A stretch of 64,000 nt of DNA from CALFCX01 sp041650595 (GCA_041650595.1 JBAZKW010000007.1:1-64000); one strand, 5' to 3'. Shown: positions 9,959 to 18,029, numbered from the stretch's first letter. The notes: generated by a model not told the origin, from the sequence alone. Numbers and translations are program-made.

Positions 9959-11455
9959 ATGCGTAAAGCGGCCATAATAATCTGGTCAATATTGACAATA
10001 GTATTTACAGTGATATTAGCGCCTGTAATGGCTGCTGATATTGAGCTGATAGGGGCCGGCGCACGATCTATTTCTCTGGGCAGGGCGTATGTGGGCGAAA
10101 TAGGGGACAGCAATTCTATCTTCTCAAACCCGGCGGGGCTTGGAGGTATCGGGACAATGGAACTTTCCAGTATGTTCGCTAATTTTGCCGGGGACGTTAC
10201 GTATACCAATCTGAACGCGGCGATCCCTACGGAATATGGCAATATCGGAATAGGTTATTTGGGAGCCAGAGTAGGTAATCTGGTGTTTACTACAATAGAA
10301 GCAAACGGCAGGATAGGCAGTGCGGGAGAATTCAGCTATGGCAGCAACATAATAGCAGTGGCATATTCCAGGAAATTGTGGGAAAGCACGTATTTGGGCA
10401 TAACCGGAAAATACTATAACGATGGTTCTAGCCAGGTAGCCAACGGGTCGGGAGCCAGTATAGATATCGGCGCCATATATAAGTTTAATGACAAATTAAG
10501 GCTTGGTTTAAGCGGCCAGAATATACTAAATACCGGGATGAAATGGGATACAGGGATTACCGATCCGATCCCTTACAACTTAAAAGCCGGTTTAATATAT
10601 CAGCCGAACGATGTATTTGAAGGTCTGCTTGATGTGGAACAGACGCAAGGCCGGCCAATGCTGGTAAAGGCGGGACTTGAGACAAAAATATGGAAAAACG
10701 TCGGCATAAGAATAGGTGCCGAGCAAATGACGCAGGGTCAAGGGGAGAATTACTTCAATTATTCCGCCGGAGTGGGACTTGCGGTCGACCGGTTTAGAGT
10801 TGATTACGCGTATTACCGCGATATGCTTGTAAGCGACAACTCAACTCATTTTGTTTCGTTCACGATAGACTTCCCTGCGGTAGCTTCCTGGAAGTTTGAT
10901 AAGAAAGAAGAAAAACCATCAGGCCAAGTAATTGAGCCTGTAATCGTGGCGGAAACTCCAGTAACTGAACAATCTGTCTCAGGATCTGAAAAAGAAACAG
11001 GTTTCTTTGTACCCGATGAAAAAGAGGTCAACAAAATCAAGCAGCCGACTCCCGCTGTATCTAATGCGCAAGGCGTAAGAGATTATCTTAACCTGTTGGA
11101 TTCAAAGATAAAGAAGAATAAGGCTAAAGGCAATACCGCCAAAGTAAAAGAACTGAAAAAAGAGAAAAATAGGACGCTGAGAAAATGGAAAGCCGAGCAG
11201 GAAAAAACAACTGCTCCAAAACCGGCAGCCAAAAAAGCGGCAGCCAAAAAAGTGGTGCTCAAAAAAACATCCGTCAAAAAGGTGTCTTCCTCGGTTCTCG
11301 CGGAGAAAAAAGCAAAGAACTATATAAAACAGTTGAATTCAAAAATAAAGATCAATAAGGCCCGGGGCAATACAGTTAAGGTAAAAGAGCTGCAACAGGA
11401 AAGACAAATGGCCGTTGATCGTTGGAATCAGCTTAAAAGCCGATCTCCACGTTAG
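9959..11455 (+). CDS. PorV/PorQ-like outer-membrane protein with K/A-rich C-terminal tail
   Basis: 498 residues from the ATG at 9959, chosen because GGAAGAAGAG lies just upstream and a signal peptide ending near VMAA follows immediately. The body (about 25-310) has the PorV/PorQ pattern: GAGARSISLGRAYVG, NSIFSNPAGLGG and many amphipathic beta strands, as in FadL-like barrels. In type IX secretion PorV carries cargo bearing C-terminal sorting domains, and the two upstream genes end in such a domain. The tail is odd. Two copies of a helical repeat (about 369-416 and 449-497, both with K-x-NKA-GNT-KVKEL) flank a lysine/alanine-rich linker, perhaps a periplasmic or peptidoglycan-contacting extension. 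The gene's stop overlaps the end of the convergent trpG. Confidence 0.8.
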   Translation: MRKAAIIIWSILTIVFTVILAPVMAADIELIGAGARSISLGRAYVGEIGDSNSIFSNPAGLGGIGTMELSSMFANFAGDVTYTNLNAAIPTEYGNIGIGYLGARVGNLVFTTIEANGRIGSAGEFSYGSNIIAVAYSRKLWESTYLGITGKYYNDGSSQVANGSGASIDIGAIYKFNDKLRLGLSGQNILNTGMKWDTGITDPIPYNLKAGLIYQPNDVFEGLLDVEQTQGRPMLVKAGLETKIWKNVGIRIGAEQMTQGQGENYFNYSAGVGLAVDRFRVDYAYYRDMLVSDNSTHFVSFTIDFPAVASWKFDKKEEKPSGQVIEPVIVAETPVTEQSVSGSEKETGFFVPDEKEVNKIKQPTPAVSNAQGVRDYLNLLDSKIKKNKAKGNTAKVKELKKEKNRTLRKWKAEQEKTTAPKPAAKKAAAKKVVLKKTSVKKVSSSVLAEKKAKNYIKQLNSKIKINKARGNTVKVKELQQERQMAVDRWNQLKSRSPR

Positions 11456-12015
11456 ATAGCAACAAAATTCTTGAGAAGTTTCATGCCTTTACCTGTCAAA
11501 ATAGATTCCGGATGGAATTGAACCCCTTCAATATTATATTGGTTATGGCGCAATCCCATAATTTCTCCGTCTTTGGTCCATGCTGAGATCTCAAGACACT
11601 GCGGCAAAGATTGTCTTTCCGCGATCAAAGAGTGATACCTGGTAGCGTCAAAAGGACTTGGAAGCTCTTTAAAGATCGTCTTTTTGTCATGGTATATTTT
11701 TGAGGTCTTTCCGTGCATAAGCTTTTCAGCTTTTACCACTTTTCCGCCAAACGCCTCTGCTATTGCCTGATGTCCCAGACAAACTCCCAGTATCGGCAGC
11801 TTGCCCGCAAAATGACGGATCAGATCTATAGAAATACCCGCTTCTTTTGGAGTGCAGGGCCCCGGCGAGACAAGTATCTTTTCGGGCGACAGAGCTTCTA
11901 TTTCTTGTAGTGTTATCTTGTCGTTGCGGAAAACCTTTGTCTCCGCTTTTAACTCGCCAAGATATTGCACCAGGTTGTAGGTGAATGAGTCATAGTTGTC
12001 TATTACCAAGATCAT
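11452..12015 (-). CDS. trpG: Anthranilate/aminodeoxychorismate synthase glutamine amidotransferase subunit
   Basis: 187 residues, full length for TrpG/PabA. It is a class I glutamine amidotransferase with GVCLGHQ (nucleophile Cys79) and FHPES (His168, Glu170); NYDSFTYNLVQYLG at the N-terminus is typical of TrpG/PabA. It supplies ammonia from glutamine to the chorismate-using partner subunit, which is not in this window, so tryptophan versus folate use cannot be settled. trpD lies about 11 kb away, so the trp genes are dispersed. The start is 6 bases after an extended -10, suggesting a leaderless message. The gene converges on the PorV-like gene with a 4-base overlap. Confidence 0.93.
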   Translation of the reverse strand: MILVIDNYDSFTYNLVQYLGELKAETKVFRNDKITLQEIEALSPEKILVSPGPCTPKEAGISIDLIRHFAGKLPILGVCLGHQAIAEAFGGKVVKAEKLMHGKTSKIYHDKKTIFKELPSPFDATRYHSLIAERQSLPQCLEISAWTKDGEIMGLRHNQYNIEGVQFHPESILTGKGMKLLKNFVAI

Positions 12016-12021
12016 GGTCTT

Positions 12022-12027
12022 ATTATA
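12022..12027 (-). promoter_or_regulatory. Extended -10 (TGT-TATAAT) of trpG
   Basis: On the minus strand TGTTATAAT is followed by 6 bases and then the trpG ATG, with no Shine-Dalgarno sequence. It lies back to back with the femX promoter. Confidence 0.6.
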
Positions 12028-12030
12028 ACA

Positions 12031-12059
12031 TTGTCATTATATCGGCACGGTGTTAGAAT
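12031..12059 (+). promoter_or_regulatory. Promoter of the FemAB-type gene
   Basis: TTGTCA (12031-12036), a 17-base spacer and TAGAAT (12054-12059) form a near-consensus sigma70-type promoter. The ATG at 12066 is 6 bases after the -10, so transcription should begin at or next to the start codon. Confidence 0.65.
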
Positions 12060-12065
12060 TTTACC

Positions 12066-13064
12066 ATGAAACTTGAAAACCAGATACTGCAAAGCGATGA
12101 ATGGGGTATCGTGAAAGCAGGATTTGGATGGGAGCCGATAAAACTTGCATTAAGTAACGGGGCTTCGGCGATGCTTTTAAAAAGAAAGCTTCCGCTGATA
12201 AAAAAATGCTTTTTTTATGTTCCCAGAGGACCTCTGATAGATTTTGATTCTCCTGACGAAGTAAATATGTTCGTCAAAGCAGCTTATAGCGAAGCAAAAA
12301 AACACGGAGCTCTCTTTTTAAGGATGGACCCGGAAGTGCCGGAAAGCGATGACAATGCTTTAAGGATATTGAAGACGCAAGGTTTTGTCAAAGCAAGAAA
12401 GGAGGTCCAGCCTAGGAGCACATTTATCCTTGATCTTTCCCCGACACTAGAGAAGATAAGGGCAGGGTTCGAGAGTAAGTTCAGATATAATATACATATT
12501 GCCGAAAAACACGGGATAACAATTAAACAGGGGACAGATGAAAAGTCCGTAGAAGATTTTTACAAAATATACAAAGAAACGTGTTCGAGACAGAATTTCA
12601 TAATACATCCTCTCTCATATTATCAGAAGATCCGCTCTTCGATCATAGCCAAAGGCTTGGGCCAAGTGTTTACCGCATATCATGAACAAGTGCCTGTAGC
12701 TTCCGTCATAGTATTTAATTTTGGGAAAAGAATATGGTATATGTACGGAGCTTCCTTAAATTCGTACAGGAACATGATGCCTAATAATCTTTTGCATTGG
12801 GAGATCATTAAATGGGCAAAAGAAAAGGGATTTAAAGAGTATGATCTTTGGGGGATCCCTTCCAACCCTAAAGAGGGGCACCCTCTGTGGGGTGTATACA
12901 GGTTTAAAAAAGGGTTTAACGGCACGTTGTTTAAGTTCATTGGCAGTTATGATCTTCCTTTTAACGGGTTTTTGTACAGGTTGTTCGATAAGGCAATAAT
13001 ACTTTATCAGAACACTGTTAGACTGATAAAGAAAGGGACGATCTCGGATTCATTATCCGAATGA
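12066..13064 (+). CDS. FemAB/FemX-family aminoacyl- or peptidoglycan-bridge transferase
   Basis: 332 residues with the twin GNAT fold of the FemAB family: an N-terminal half ending in a GALFLRMDPE strand, a central basic stretch (LEKIRAGFESKFRYNIHIAEKHG, about 130-155) and a C-terminal half with WYMYGAS, PNNLLHWEIIKWAKEKGFKEYDLWG and a GVYRFKKGFNG ending. Known members use aminoacyl-tRNA to add residues to lipid II or to the peptidoglycan stem peptide, acting at the inner face of the membrane. Its position next to murE supports a cell-wall role. The donor residue cannot be read from the sequence. The stop codon abuts an inverted-repeat copy that flanks the next gene. Confidence 0.85.
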   Translation: MKLENQILQSDEWGIVKAGFGWEPIKLALSNGASAMLLKRKLPLIKKCFFYVPRGPLIDFDSPDEVNMFVKAAYSEAKKHGALFLRMDPEVPESDDNALRILKTQGFVKARKEVQPRSTFILDLSPTLEKIRAGFESKFRYNIHIAEKHGITIKQGTDEKSVEDFYKIYKETCSRQNFIIHPLSYYQKIRSSIIAKGLGQVFTAYHEQVPVASVIVFNFGKRIWYMYGASLNSYRNMMPNNLLHWEIIKWAKEKGFKEYDLWGIPSNPKEGHPLWGVYRFKKGFNGTLFKFIGSYDLPFNGFLYRLFDKAIILYQNTVRLIKKGTISDSLSE

Positions 13065-13119
13065 ACTCACCCCCTGCCTGCCGGCAGGCAGGCTTACCCC
13101 TCTCTTTGGAAGAGAGGGG
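13064..13119 (-). repeat. REP-B/PAL composite, left inverted copy
   Basis: Begins AACTCACCCCC, contains the perfect PAL palindrome (13073-13092) and ends in the CCCCTCTC...GAGAGGGG hairpin. It is the reverse complement of the copy at 13499-13555 apart from a few changes. It starts on the last base of the femX stop codon. Confidence 0.9.
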
Positions 13120-13142
13120 CGGGCATAGACAAGCGGGAATAT

Positions 13143-13559
13143 ATGAGTAGATTTATAAAAGAAATTACCAGAGGAAACAGAAAACAACAGACCGAAGCAG
13201 AAGCTGTTGTTTGGTGTCTGCTCAGAGGCAGGCAATTTTTTGGCAAGAAATTTTTACGACAATATCCACTGACTTTTATGTGGAACGGCAAGAAACGTTT
13301 TTTTGTTGCTGATTTTTATTGCCATGAGCATAAACTGATCATAGAAGTTGACGGAAAAATACATGAAATACAGAAAGATCGGGATGAAATGCGGGATTTT
13401 ATCATCAGTACAATGGGGCTAAAAGTGCTCAGAATACAAAATGAAGTTAACCTATTGGACCATAAAATATTTTTAGAGCAGTTAAAGGCAACTATCTCCC
13501 CCTCTCTTTTTAAGAGAGGGGGTAGGCCTGCCGATAGGCAGGCAGGGGGTGAGTTATGA
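13143..13559 (+). CDS. Small DUF559 / Vsr-like endonuclease
   Basis: 138 residues of the DUF559 type in the PD-(D/E)XK superfamily. Conserved features: EAEAVVWCLLRGRQFFGKKFLRQ (about 18-40), then FFVADFYCHEHKLIIEVDG with the acidic catalytic residues (D of ADFY, E of IEVDG), and FIISTMGLKVLRIQNEVNLL. Such proteins resemble very-short-patch repair nucleases but their biological role is unknown. The last 20 or so residues (SPSLFKRGG...RQAGGEL) are simply the translated right-hand repeat copy. The gene lies between inverted repeats, squarely between femX and murE, and its stop overlaps the murE start by 4 bases. This arrangement looks like a tiny mobile unit. Confidence 0.85.
   Translation: MSRFIKEITRGNRKQQTEAEAVVWCLLRGRQFFGKKFLRQYPLTFMWNGKKRFFVADFYCHEHKLIIEVDGKIHEIQKDRDEMRDFIISTMGLKVLRIQNEVNLLDHKIFLEQLKATISPSLFKRGGRPADRQAGGEL
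13499..13555 (+). repeat. REP-B/PAL composite, right inverted copy
   Basis: CCCCTCTCTTTTTAAGAGAGGGG hairpin (first 20 bases and continuation at 13499-13521), a degenerate PAL core (GCCTGCCGATAGGCAGGC) and the GGGGGTGAGTT end. It forms the 3' coding end of the DUF559 gene, and its GGGGGTGAG sits 5 bases before the murE ATG, where it can act as the ribosome-binding site. Confidence 0.9.
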
Positions 13560-15076
13560 AATTGAAAGATCTGATCTCAAAAACAAAAATATTGTCCGCT
13601 TCCGGGGACCTTGATAAAGAAATATCCGGTATTTCGTACGATTCGCGCAAGGTCAAGAAAGGCGATATCTTTGTCGCTATTCCCGGGACGATGGAAGACG
13701 GCACAAGATATATCCCGATGGCCGTGCAAAACGGTGCGGTTGCCGTGATCCGCGAAGAAAAATCTAATTTTGACGGTTTTAATACCCCCTCTCTTTTTGA
13801 GAGAGGGGGGCAGGGGGTGAGTGATATCACAGTCCCTTCTTCGAGAGCGGCTCTTGCAGATATCTCGTGCACTTATTTCGGCGACCCTTCAATGCGGCTC
13901 AAAGTGATCGGTATAACCGGGACCAACGGTAAGACTACAACAGCCTATATCATGGACTCTATATTAAAAAAGATCCCTGCCAAAACCGGGCTGATAAGCA
14001 CTGTTGAGACCCATATTTCGGACAAGGTCTTTCCTTCCGTGCTTACTACTCCGGAATCATACGATCTGCAAAAACTGTTCTCTCAAATGCTTGAACAGGG
14101 GGTTTCTCATGCGGTAATGGAAGTGTCTTCTCATGCCATAGCCTTAAAAAGGATAAAAGGAGTTGCCCTCGATTGCGCGGTCTATACCAATCTGAGCCAT
14201 GACCACCTTGATTTTCACAGCACGCTCGAGTCCTATCTTGATACCAAGTTGAAGCTTTTCAGGTCTTTGGGTTCTTCGGGGAAACGGGGTGTTTTTGGCG
14301 CAGTGAACATAGATGACAAGTACAGCGAGGCGGTGTCGGAAGAAACTGACGGCGACGTTATCACATATTCCCTAGAAAAAAATGCGGATGTCAGCGGACG
14401 GATAACCCGCCAGGAACTGGGGCGGATGAACATGGAGATCCGGTCAGGCAAGGATGTTTTTGAGATAAAAACTTCTCTGCCAGGCAGATTTAACGCATAC
14501 AACATACTTGCCGCCGTTGCCTGTGCCAAAGGTCTGAAAGTGGGTCAGGATAAGATAAAAGCCGGCATAGAAGCGCTTAGCGCGGTCCCGGGCAGACTTC
14601 AGCTGATAGACAATGGCCAGGCATTCAAAGTTGTCGTGGATTTTGCACATTCTCCGGACAGCCTTGAAAAACTTCTATGTTTTTTATCGCCTTTCAAATC
14701 CGGCAGGATCATACTCGTTTTCGGATGTACGGGAGATAGGGATAAATTGAAAAGGCCCGTGATGGGGGCTATTGCCGCGAAATATGCCGATATCACTATC
14801 GTTACTTCCGACGATCCTCATAACGAAGATCCCGCGGAGATAATCAAAGCGGTTGAAAAAGGCTTTGTTTCTTCCTCAGCAGCGGAAGGCAGGCAGTATT
14901 TGAAAATAACCGGCAGGAAAGAAGCAATAGACAAAGCGATTGAAATCGCCGCTGCCGGTGATATAGTTGTAATTGCGGGCCGCGGCCACGAAAAATTCCA
15001 GGAAACAAAGGGTGTAAATATTGAGATCGACGACTGTTCAGTTGCAAAGACAGCCCTTCAAAAAAAGCTTTCTTAG
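13556..15076 (+). CDS. murE: UDP-MurNAc-tripeptide synthetase MurE
   Basis: 506 residues, normal length for MurE. This cytoplasmic ligase adds the third amino acid of the peptidoglycan stem peptide to UDP-MurNAc-L-Ala-D-Glu. The ATP-binding GTNGKTT lies at 122-128, EVSSHAI near 190 and HSPDSLE near 361. The specificity motif is DDPHNED (419-425) rather than DNPR, so the arginine that recognises meso-diaminopimelate is replaced by His and the third residue is uncertain. Residues 77-90 (TPSLFERGGQGVSD) come from a REP-B repeat inserted in frame in the loop before the central domain. The gene precedes lptD and overlaps it by 56 bases. Confidence 0.93.
   Translation: MKLKDLISKTKILSASGDLDKEISGISYDSRKVKKGDIFVAIPGTMEDGTRYIPMAVQNGAVAVIREEKSNFDGFNTPSLFERGGQGVSDITVPSSRAALADISCTYFGDPSMRLKVIGITGTNGKTTTAYIMDSILKKIPAKTGLISTVETHISDKVFPSVLTTPESYDLQKLFSQMLEQGVSHAVMEVSSHAIALKRIKGVALDCAVYTNLSHDHLDFHSTLESYLDTKLKLFRSLGSSGKRGVFGAVNIDDKYSEAVSEETDGDVITYSLEKNADVSGRITRQELGRMNMEIRSGKDVFEIKTSLPGRFNAYNILAAVACAKGLKVGQDKIKAGIEALSAVPGRLQLIDNGQAFKVVVDFAHSPDSLEKLLCFLSPFKSGRIILVFGCTGDRDKLKRPVMGAIAAKYADITIVTSDDPHNEDPAEIIKAVEKGFVSSSAAEGRQYLKITGRKEAIDKAIEIAAAGDIVVIAGRGHEKFQETKGVNIEIDDCSVAKTALQKKLS
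13785..13822 (+). repeat. REP-B copy inside murE
   Basis: A CCCCCTCTC...GAGAGGGGGG hairpin followed by CAGGGGGTGAGT. It is the same element as at 13499-13555 but without the PAL core, and translates in frame within MurE. Confidence 0.9.
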
Positions 15077-17345
15077 CGCCGCGGCGGTATTTTTTCTGCT
15101 TTTTTCCGCCTCTTATGCCTCTATATCTGATGGCTCGGAAATACCTGTCAAAATAAAAGCGGAGCGCCTCAAATTTAGCCAGGAAACGGGAAAAGTTTTT
15201 GCCTCCGGCAGTGTCGAAGCGCGTTTTGAAGGGGCAGTGCTTTTGTCCGACAGGCTTGAAATAGACATAAACGAAAGCGTCGCGACCGCGGAAGGTTCGG
15301 TCATGATCAAGAGAGGAAGCTATGAAGCAGGCGGCTCGACGATGGAATACCATTTCAACACGGATACGGCCTTTGTCAGAGATTTTAGAGCAACAGTCTC
15401 TCCGGAAGGAGCTAAAGGAAAGGTCTTTCTGAGAGTAAAAGAGCTCAAAGACTGCGAAGACATCAAGACAGGATCTTTGGGAGGGGCGACCACCTGTGAC
15501 CTGGAGCATCCTCACACCGAAATAATTGCCAAGAGTTTTTATTTTAAACCGGACGACAAAATCGTGGCCTACAGCGCGACCGTATATTTCAACGGTGTTC
15601 CCGTAATGTGGCTTCCTGTCTATATCTACGACCTTGCCAAAAGACGGGTCTCTATGCTTATGCCGATACTCGGGACAAACAATGTGGAGGGTGACTTTGT
15701 AAAGACAGAGGTTTCGTATTTTGTTGATGAAGGTGCATGGGGCTCGCTGTATTTCGATTTTATGAAGAAAAAGGGCACCGGCTACGGGATAGAACATAAT
15801 TATATCTTGGACAAGAGAAATTCCGGCACTCTTTATCTTTATCATGTCAAAGAGTTGGATACCGGTTATCCGGCCTTTTCCGCGAAGCTGGACCATGAAG
15901 TAGCACTTGAAAAAGGCAAATTAAAGCTGGGGTGTGATTACCAGGATATTTATCTTGTGCCTTCCGGCAGGCTTAACCAGACCGGTTTTAAGGCCGCATT
16001 GGACTTGGGGGAAGCCACTGAAAAGTTCTCTTTATCCGTAGATACTTTTAATAACAGGATCTCAAAATTGAACGACCTGAGTTTCCGCGCCGTCGCAGGA
16101 CACGGCACCTCCAAAGCTGATTATTTTTACAGTATGAGAAATGCTTTGTCAGGCGCCAAATGGCAGAATATCTCTCAGGGCTTGTATCTCGAAGACAAAT
16201 ATCTGGACGGACATCTGGATGCCTCTGCCAGGTTCAATCTATACCGCTCTCTTACTATTGAAGCAGCACCGTACGATGACAGACTCGAGCCGTCGTTCAA
16301 TTTATTTTACAGAGGTGGATTTTATAACATAAAATTGGCCGCAAACTACTTCATTGATATTGACGGTAGCAACTATCCCGACGACTTTAGGGCTGAATAT
16401 GTGGAGCGCATGCCCGATGTAACGGTATCCTTGAACCCATTAAATGCCGCCGGTTTTTCATTGAAGCCCGAGATCTCTTACGGCAAATTTCACGAATCAA
16501 AACATATTACCGCCACTGATTCTCAAAGGCATTTTGTGGCCGACAGATATAGGACCTCTCTTGTCGTTGACAGGATCTTTGAGCTGGCTCTTGGCAGCAA
16601 GTTTGGATTGTCTTTGGGTGCCGAGCAATTTGATTATGATACAGGCGACCAAAGATATGCAAAAAAGGAAAGCTACAATCTGTCCACTGAACTTGGCGGC
16701 TGGTACAGCAACTCGCTGCGCTACGAACGCGGTGTTGGAGAGGGGAACAGTCCGTTCTTTTTTGACAGCACCGGGTACAATTATAACTCAATAAAGGATA
16801 CGATGGTCTTTTACAAGGGTTCCCAGCACAGGTTTACACTGGACGGGGGTTACAATTATGTCACTAATAAGTTTTACGATCTGCTGATGAGCTACAATGC
16901 CAGGCCGAATGATTCTTTTAATCTTAATATGAGTTCCGGCTACGATCTGGAAAACGGACAATGGAGAGACCTTGTATCTGCTGTCGGGCTGGTTTTTCTG
17001 CCGGTGGTAAGAGATAGTCTTTCGCATACTTATGATCTGCGCAGCGGAAAGACCAGATACGCGACCAATCTGCTGGAATTCGGGATAGGGGACTCATGGC
17101 AGAGCAGATGGAATTTTAAGATCAGTCATTCCTACGATGTTGCCAGAGATGCGATAATAATGCAGGAGGCTTCGGTCGTGAAGGACCTGCATTGCTGGGA
17201 GACAACATTTTCCTGGTCGGAGTTCAAGAAAGAATACAAGATCGTCTTTACGTTAAAAGCTTTTCCGGAGATGCCTGTAGGATATGCTTCGGGAAATCAG
17301 GGCTTTTACATAGAGGGGCTTATGAACAAAGCGGAAGGAAATTAG
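15021..17345 (+). CDS. lptD: LPS-assembly outer-membrane protein LptD (OstA-like)
   Basis: 774 residues from a TTG at 15021, preferred because AAAGGGTG lies 7-8 bases upstream; another TTG at 15042 lacks this. A signal peptide (FLSAAAVFFLLFSASYA) is followed by an OstA/LptA-like beta domain (about 40-150: KIKAERLKFSQETGKVFASGSV, AEGSVMI, YHFNTDTAFVRDF) and then the long LptD barrel (PVMWLPVYIYD near 195, many strands to the end). LptD inserts lipopolysaccharide into the outer leaflet. It overlaps murE by 56 bases. LptE, LptA and LptC were not recognised in the window, although lptB and an lptF/G gene lie about 4 kb away on the other strand. This is a strong sign of a diderm envelope. Confidence 0.85.
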   Translation: MRSTTVQLQRQPFKKSFLSAAAVFFLLFSASYASISDGSEIPVKIKAERLKFSQETGKVFASGSVEARFEGAVLLSDRLEIDINESVATAEGSVMIKRGSYEAGGSTMEYHFNTDTAFVRDFRATVSPEGAKGKVFLRVKELKDCEDIKTGSLGGATTCDLEHPHTEIIAKSFYFKPDDKIVAYSATVYFNGVPVMWLPVYIYDLAKRRVSMLMPILGTNNVEGDFVKTEVSYFVDEGAWGSLYFDFMKKKGTGYGIEHNYILDKRNSGTLYLYHVKELDTGYPAFSAKLDHEVALEKGKLKLGCDYQDIYLVPSGRLNQTGFKAALDLGEATEKFSLSVDTFNNRISKLNDLSFRAVAGHGTSKADYFYSMRNALSGAKWQNISQGLYLEDKYLDGHLDASARFNLYRSLTIEAAPYDDRLEPSFNLFYRGGFYNIKLAANYFIDIDGSNYPDDFRAEYVERMPDVTVSLNPLNAAGFSLKPEISYGKFHESKHITATDSQRHFVADRYRTSLVVDRIFELALGSKFGLSLGAEQFDYDTGDQRYAKKESYNLSTELGGWYSNSLRYERGVGEGNSPFFFDSTGYNYNSIKDTMVFYKGSQHRFTLDGGYNYVTNKFYDLLMSYNARPNDSFNLNMSSGYDLENGQWRDLVSAVGLVFLPVVRDSLSHTYDLRSGKTRYATNLLEFGIGDSWQSRWNFKISHSYDVARDAIIMQEASVVKDLHCWETTFSWSEFKKEYKIVFTLKAFPEMPVGYASGNQGFYIEGLMNKAEGN

Positions 17346-17348
17346 AGC

Positions 17349-18029
17349 ATGAGGTGTATAATAGTTATGATCCGGATGTTGATTTTTGGGTCAATTTTAG
17401 TAACGGCTTTGTTCCTGGCGGGCTGTGCCAGGACTGTAACGGTCCGTCCCGATGTAGGTAATCGTATGAACATAGAGATCTCGTTCAGAGGTGAAGTGGA
17501 TACGGCGGCAAACAGATACTATATGGTTTTTGGCGGAAACTCGCCGCATTTTATAGATAAAAACCGTTATTTCTTTGCTCCCGGAGAAGACTATGACAGA
17601 GAAAAACTCGATATTTCTACGGAAGCTGCTTATTACTATGATAATTTCTTTTCGACCTGGAGCGATTTCATGAAGCTCAAAGACAATGTTTTTTATATCA
17701 ACAACGGTCCTTTCAGCTCTTTGGTGGATAATTTTTCATATACTCCGGTCCTTCTGTCCTACAGGACCATTCCTTCCGCAGGAAGTGATGATGCAAAAAA
17801 AATAAAGCTGATATTTGATCTGAGCAAATTTCCGCCGCCCCTGCCGACAGAGATATACTTTAATTTTTTGAGCATTGGGCCGGACAGCAAAATGAGTGAC
17901 CTTTTGGGCTCTACCGACAACAAAATATCGGTGAACATAGGCAGCTCTATCCATAATATTTCGGAGTCGCCGGATATGTCCATAGACGGTTCACTGGATA
18001 TAATTTCGTGGAAAGTAGAAATTGAATGA
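17349..18029 (+). CDS. Conserved-type lipoprotein of unknown function
   Basis: 226 residues; a hydrophobic signal (about 7-25) ends in the lipobox LAGC, so the mature protein should be lipidated on Cys26. GGAAGGA stands 8-9 bases before the ATG at 17349, although a second ATG at 17367 would also give a lipoprotein signal. The rest is beta-rich, with a repeated aromatic pattern (YYMVFGGNSPHFIDKNRYFF, AAYYYDNFFSTWSDF). I do not recognise a family. It sits 3 bases after lptD and overlaps lnt by ATGA, so all three are probably co-transcribed; a part in envelope assembly is possible but unproven. Confidence 0.8.
   Translation: MRCIIVMIRMLIFGSILVTALFLAGCARTVTVRPDVGNRMNIEISFRGEVDTAANRYYMVFGGNSPHFIDKNRYFFAPGEDYDREKLDISTEAAYYYDNFFSTWSDFMKLKDNVFYINNGPFSSLVDNFSYTPVLLSYRTIPSAGSDDAKKIKLIFDLSKFPPPLPTEIYFNFLSIGPDSKMSDLLGSTDNKISVNIGSSIHNISESPDMSIDGSLDIISWKVEIE

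Noticed and set aside
14844..15896. A 350-codon open frame on the minus strand
   Set aside because: It is antisense to the end of murE and the start of lptD, both well supported.
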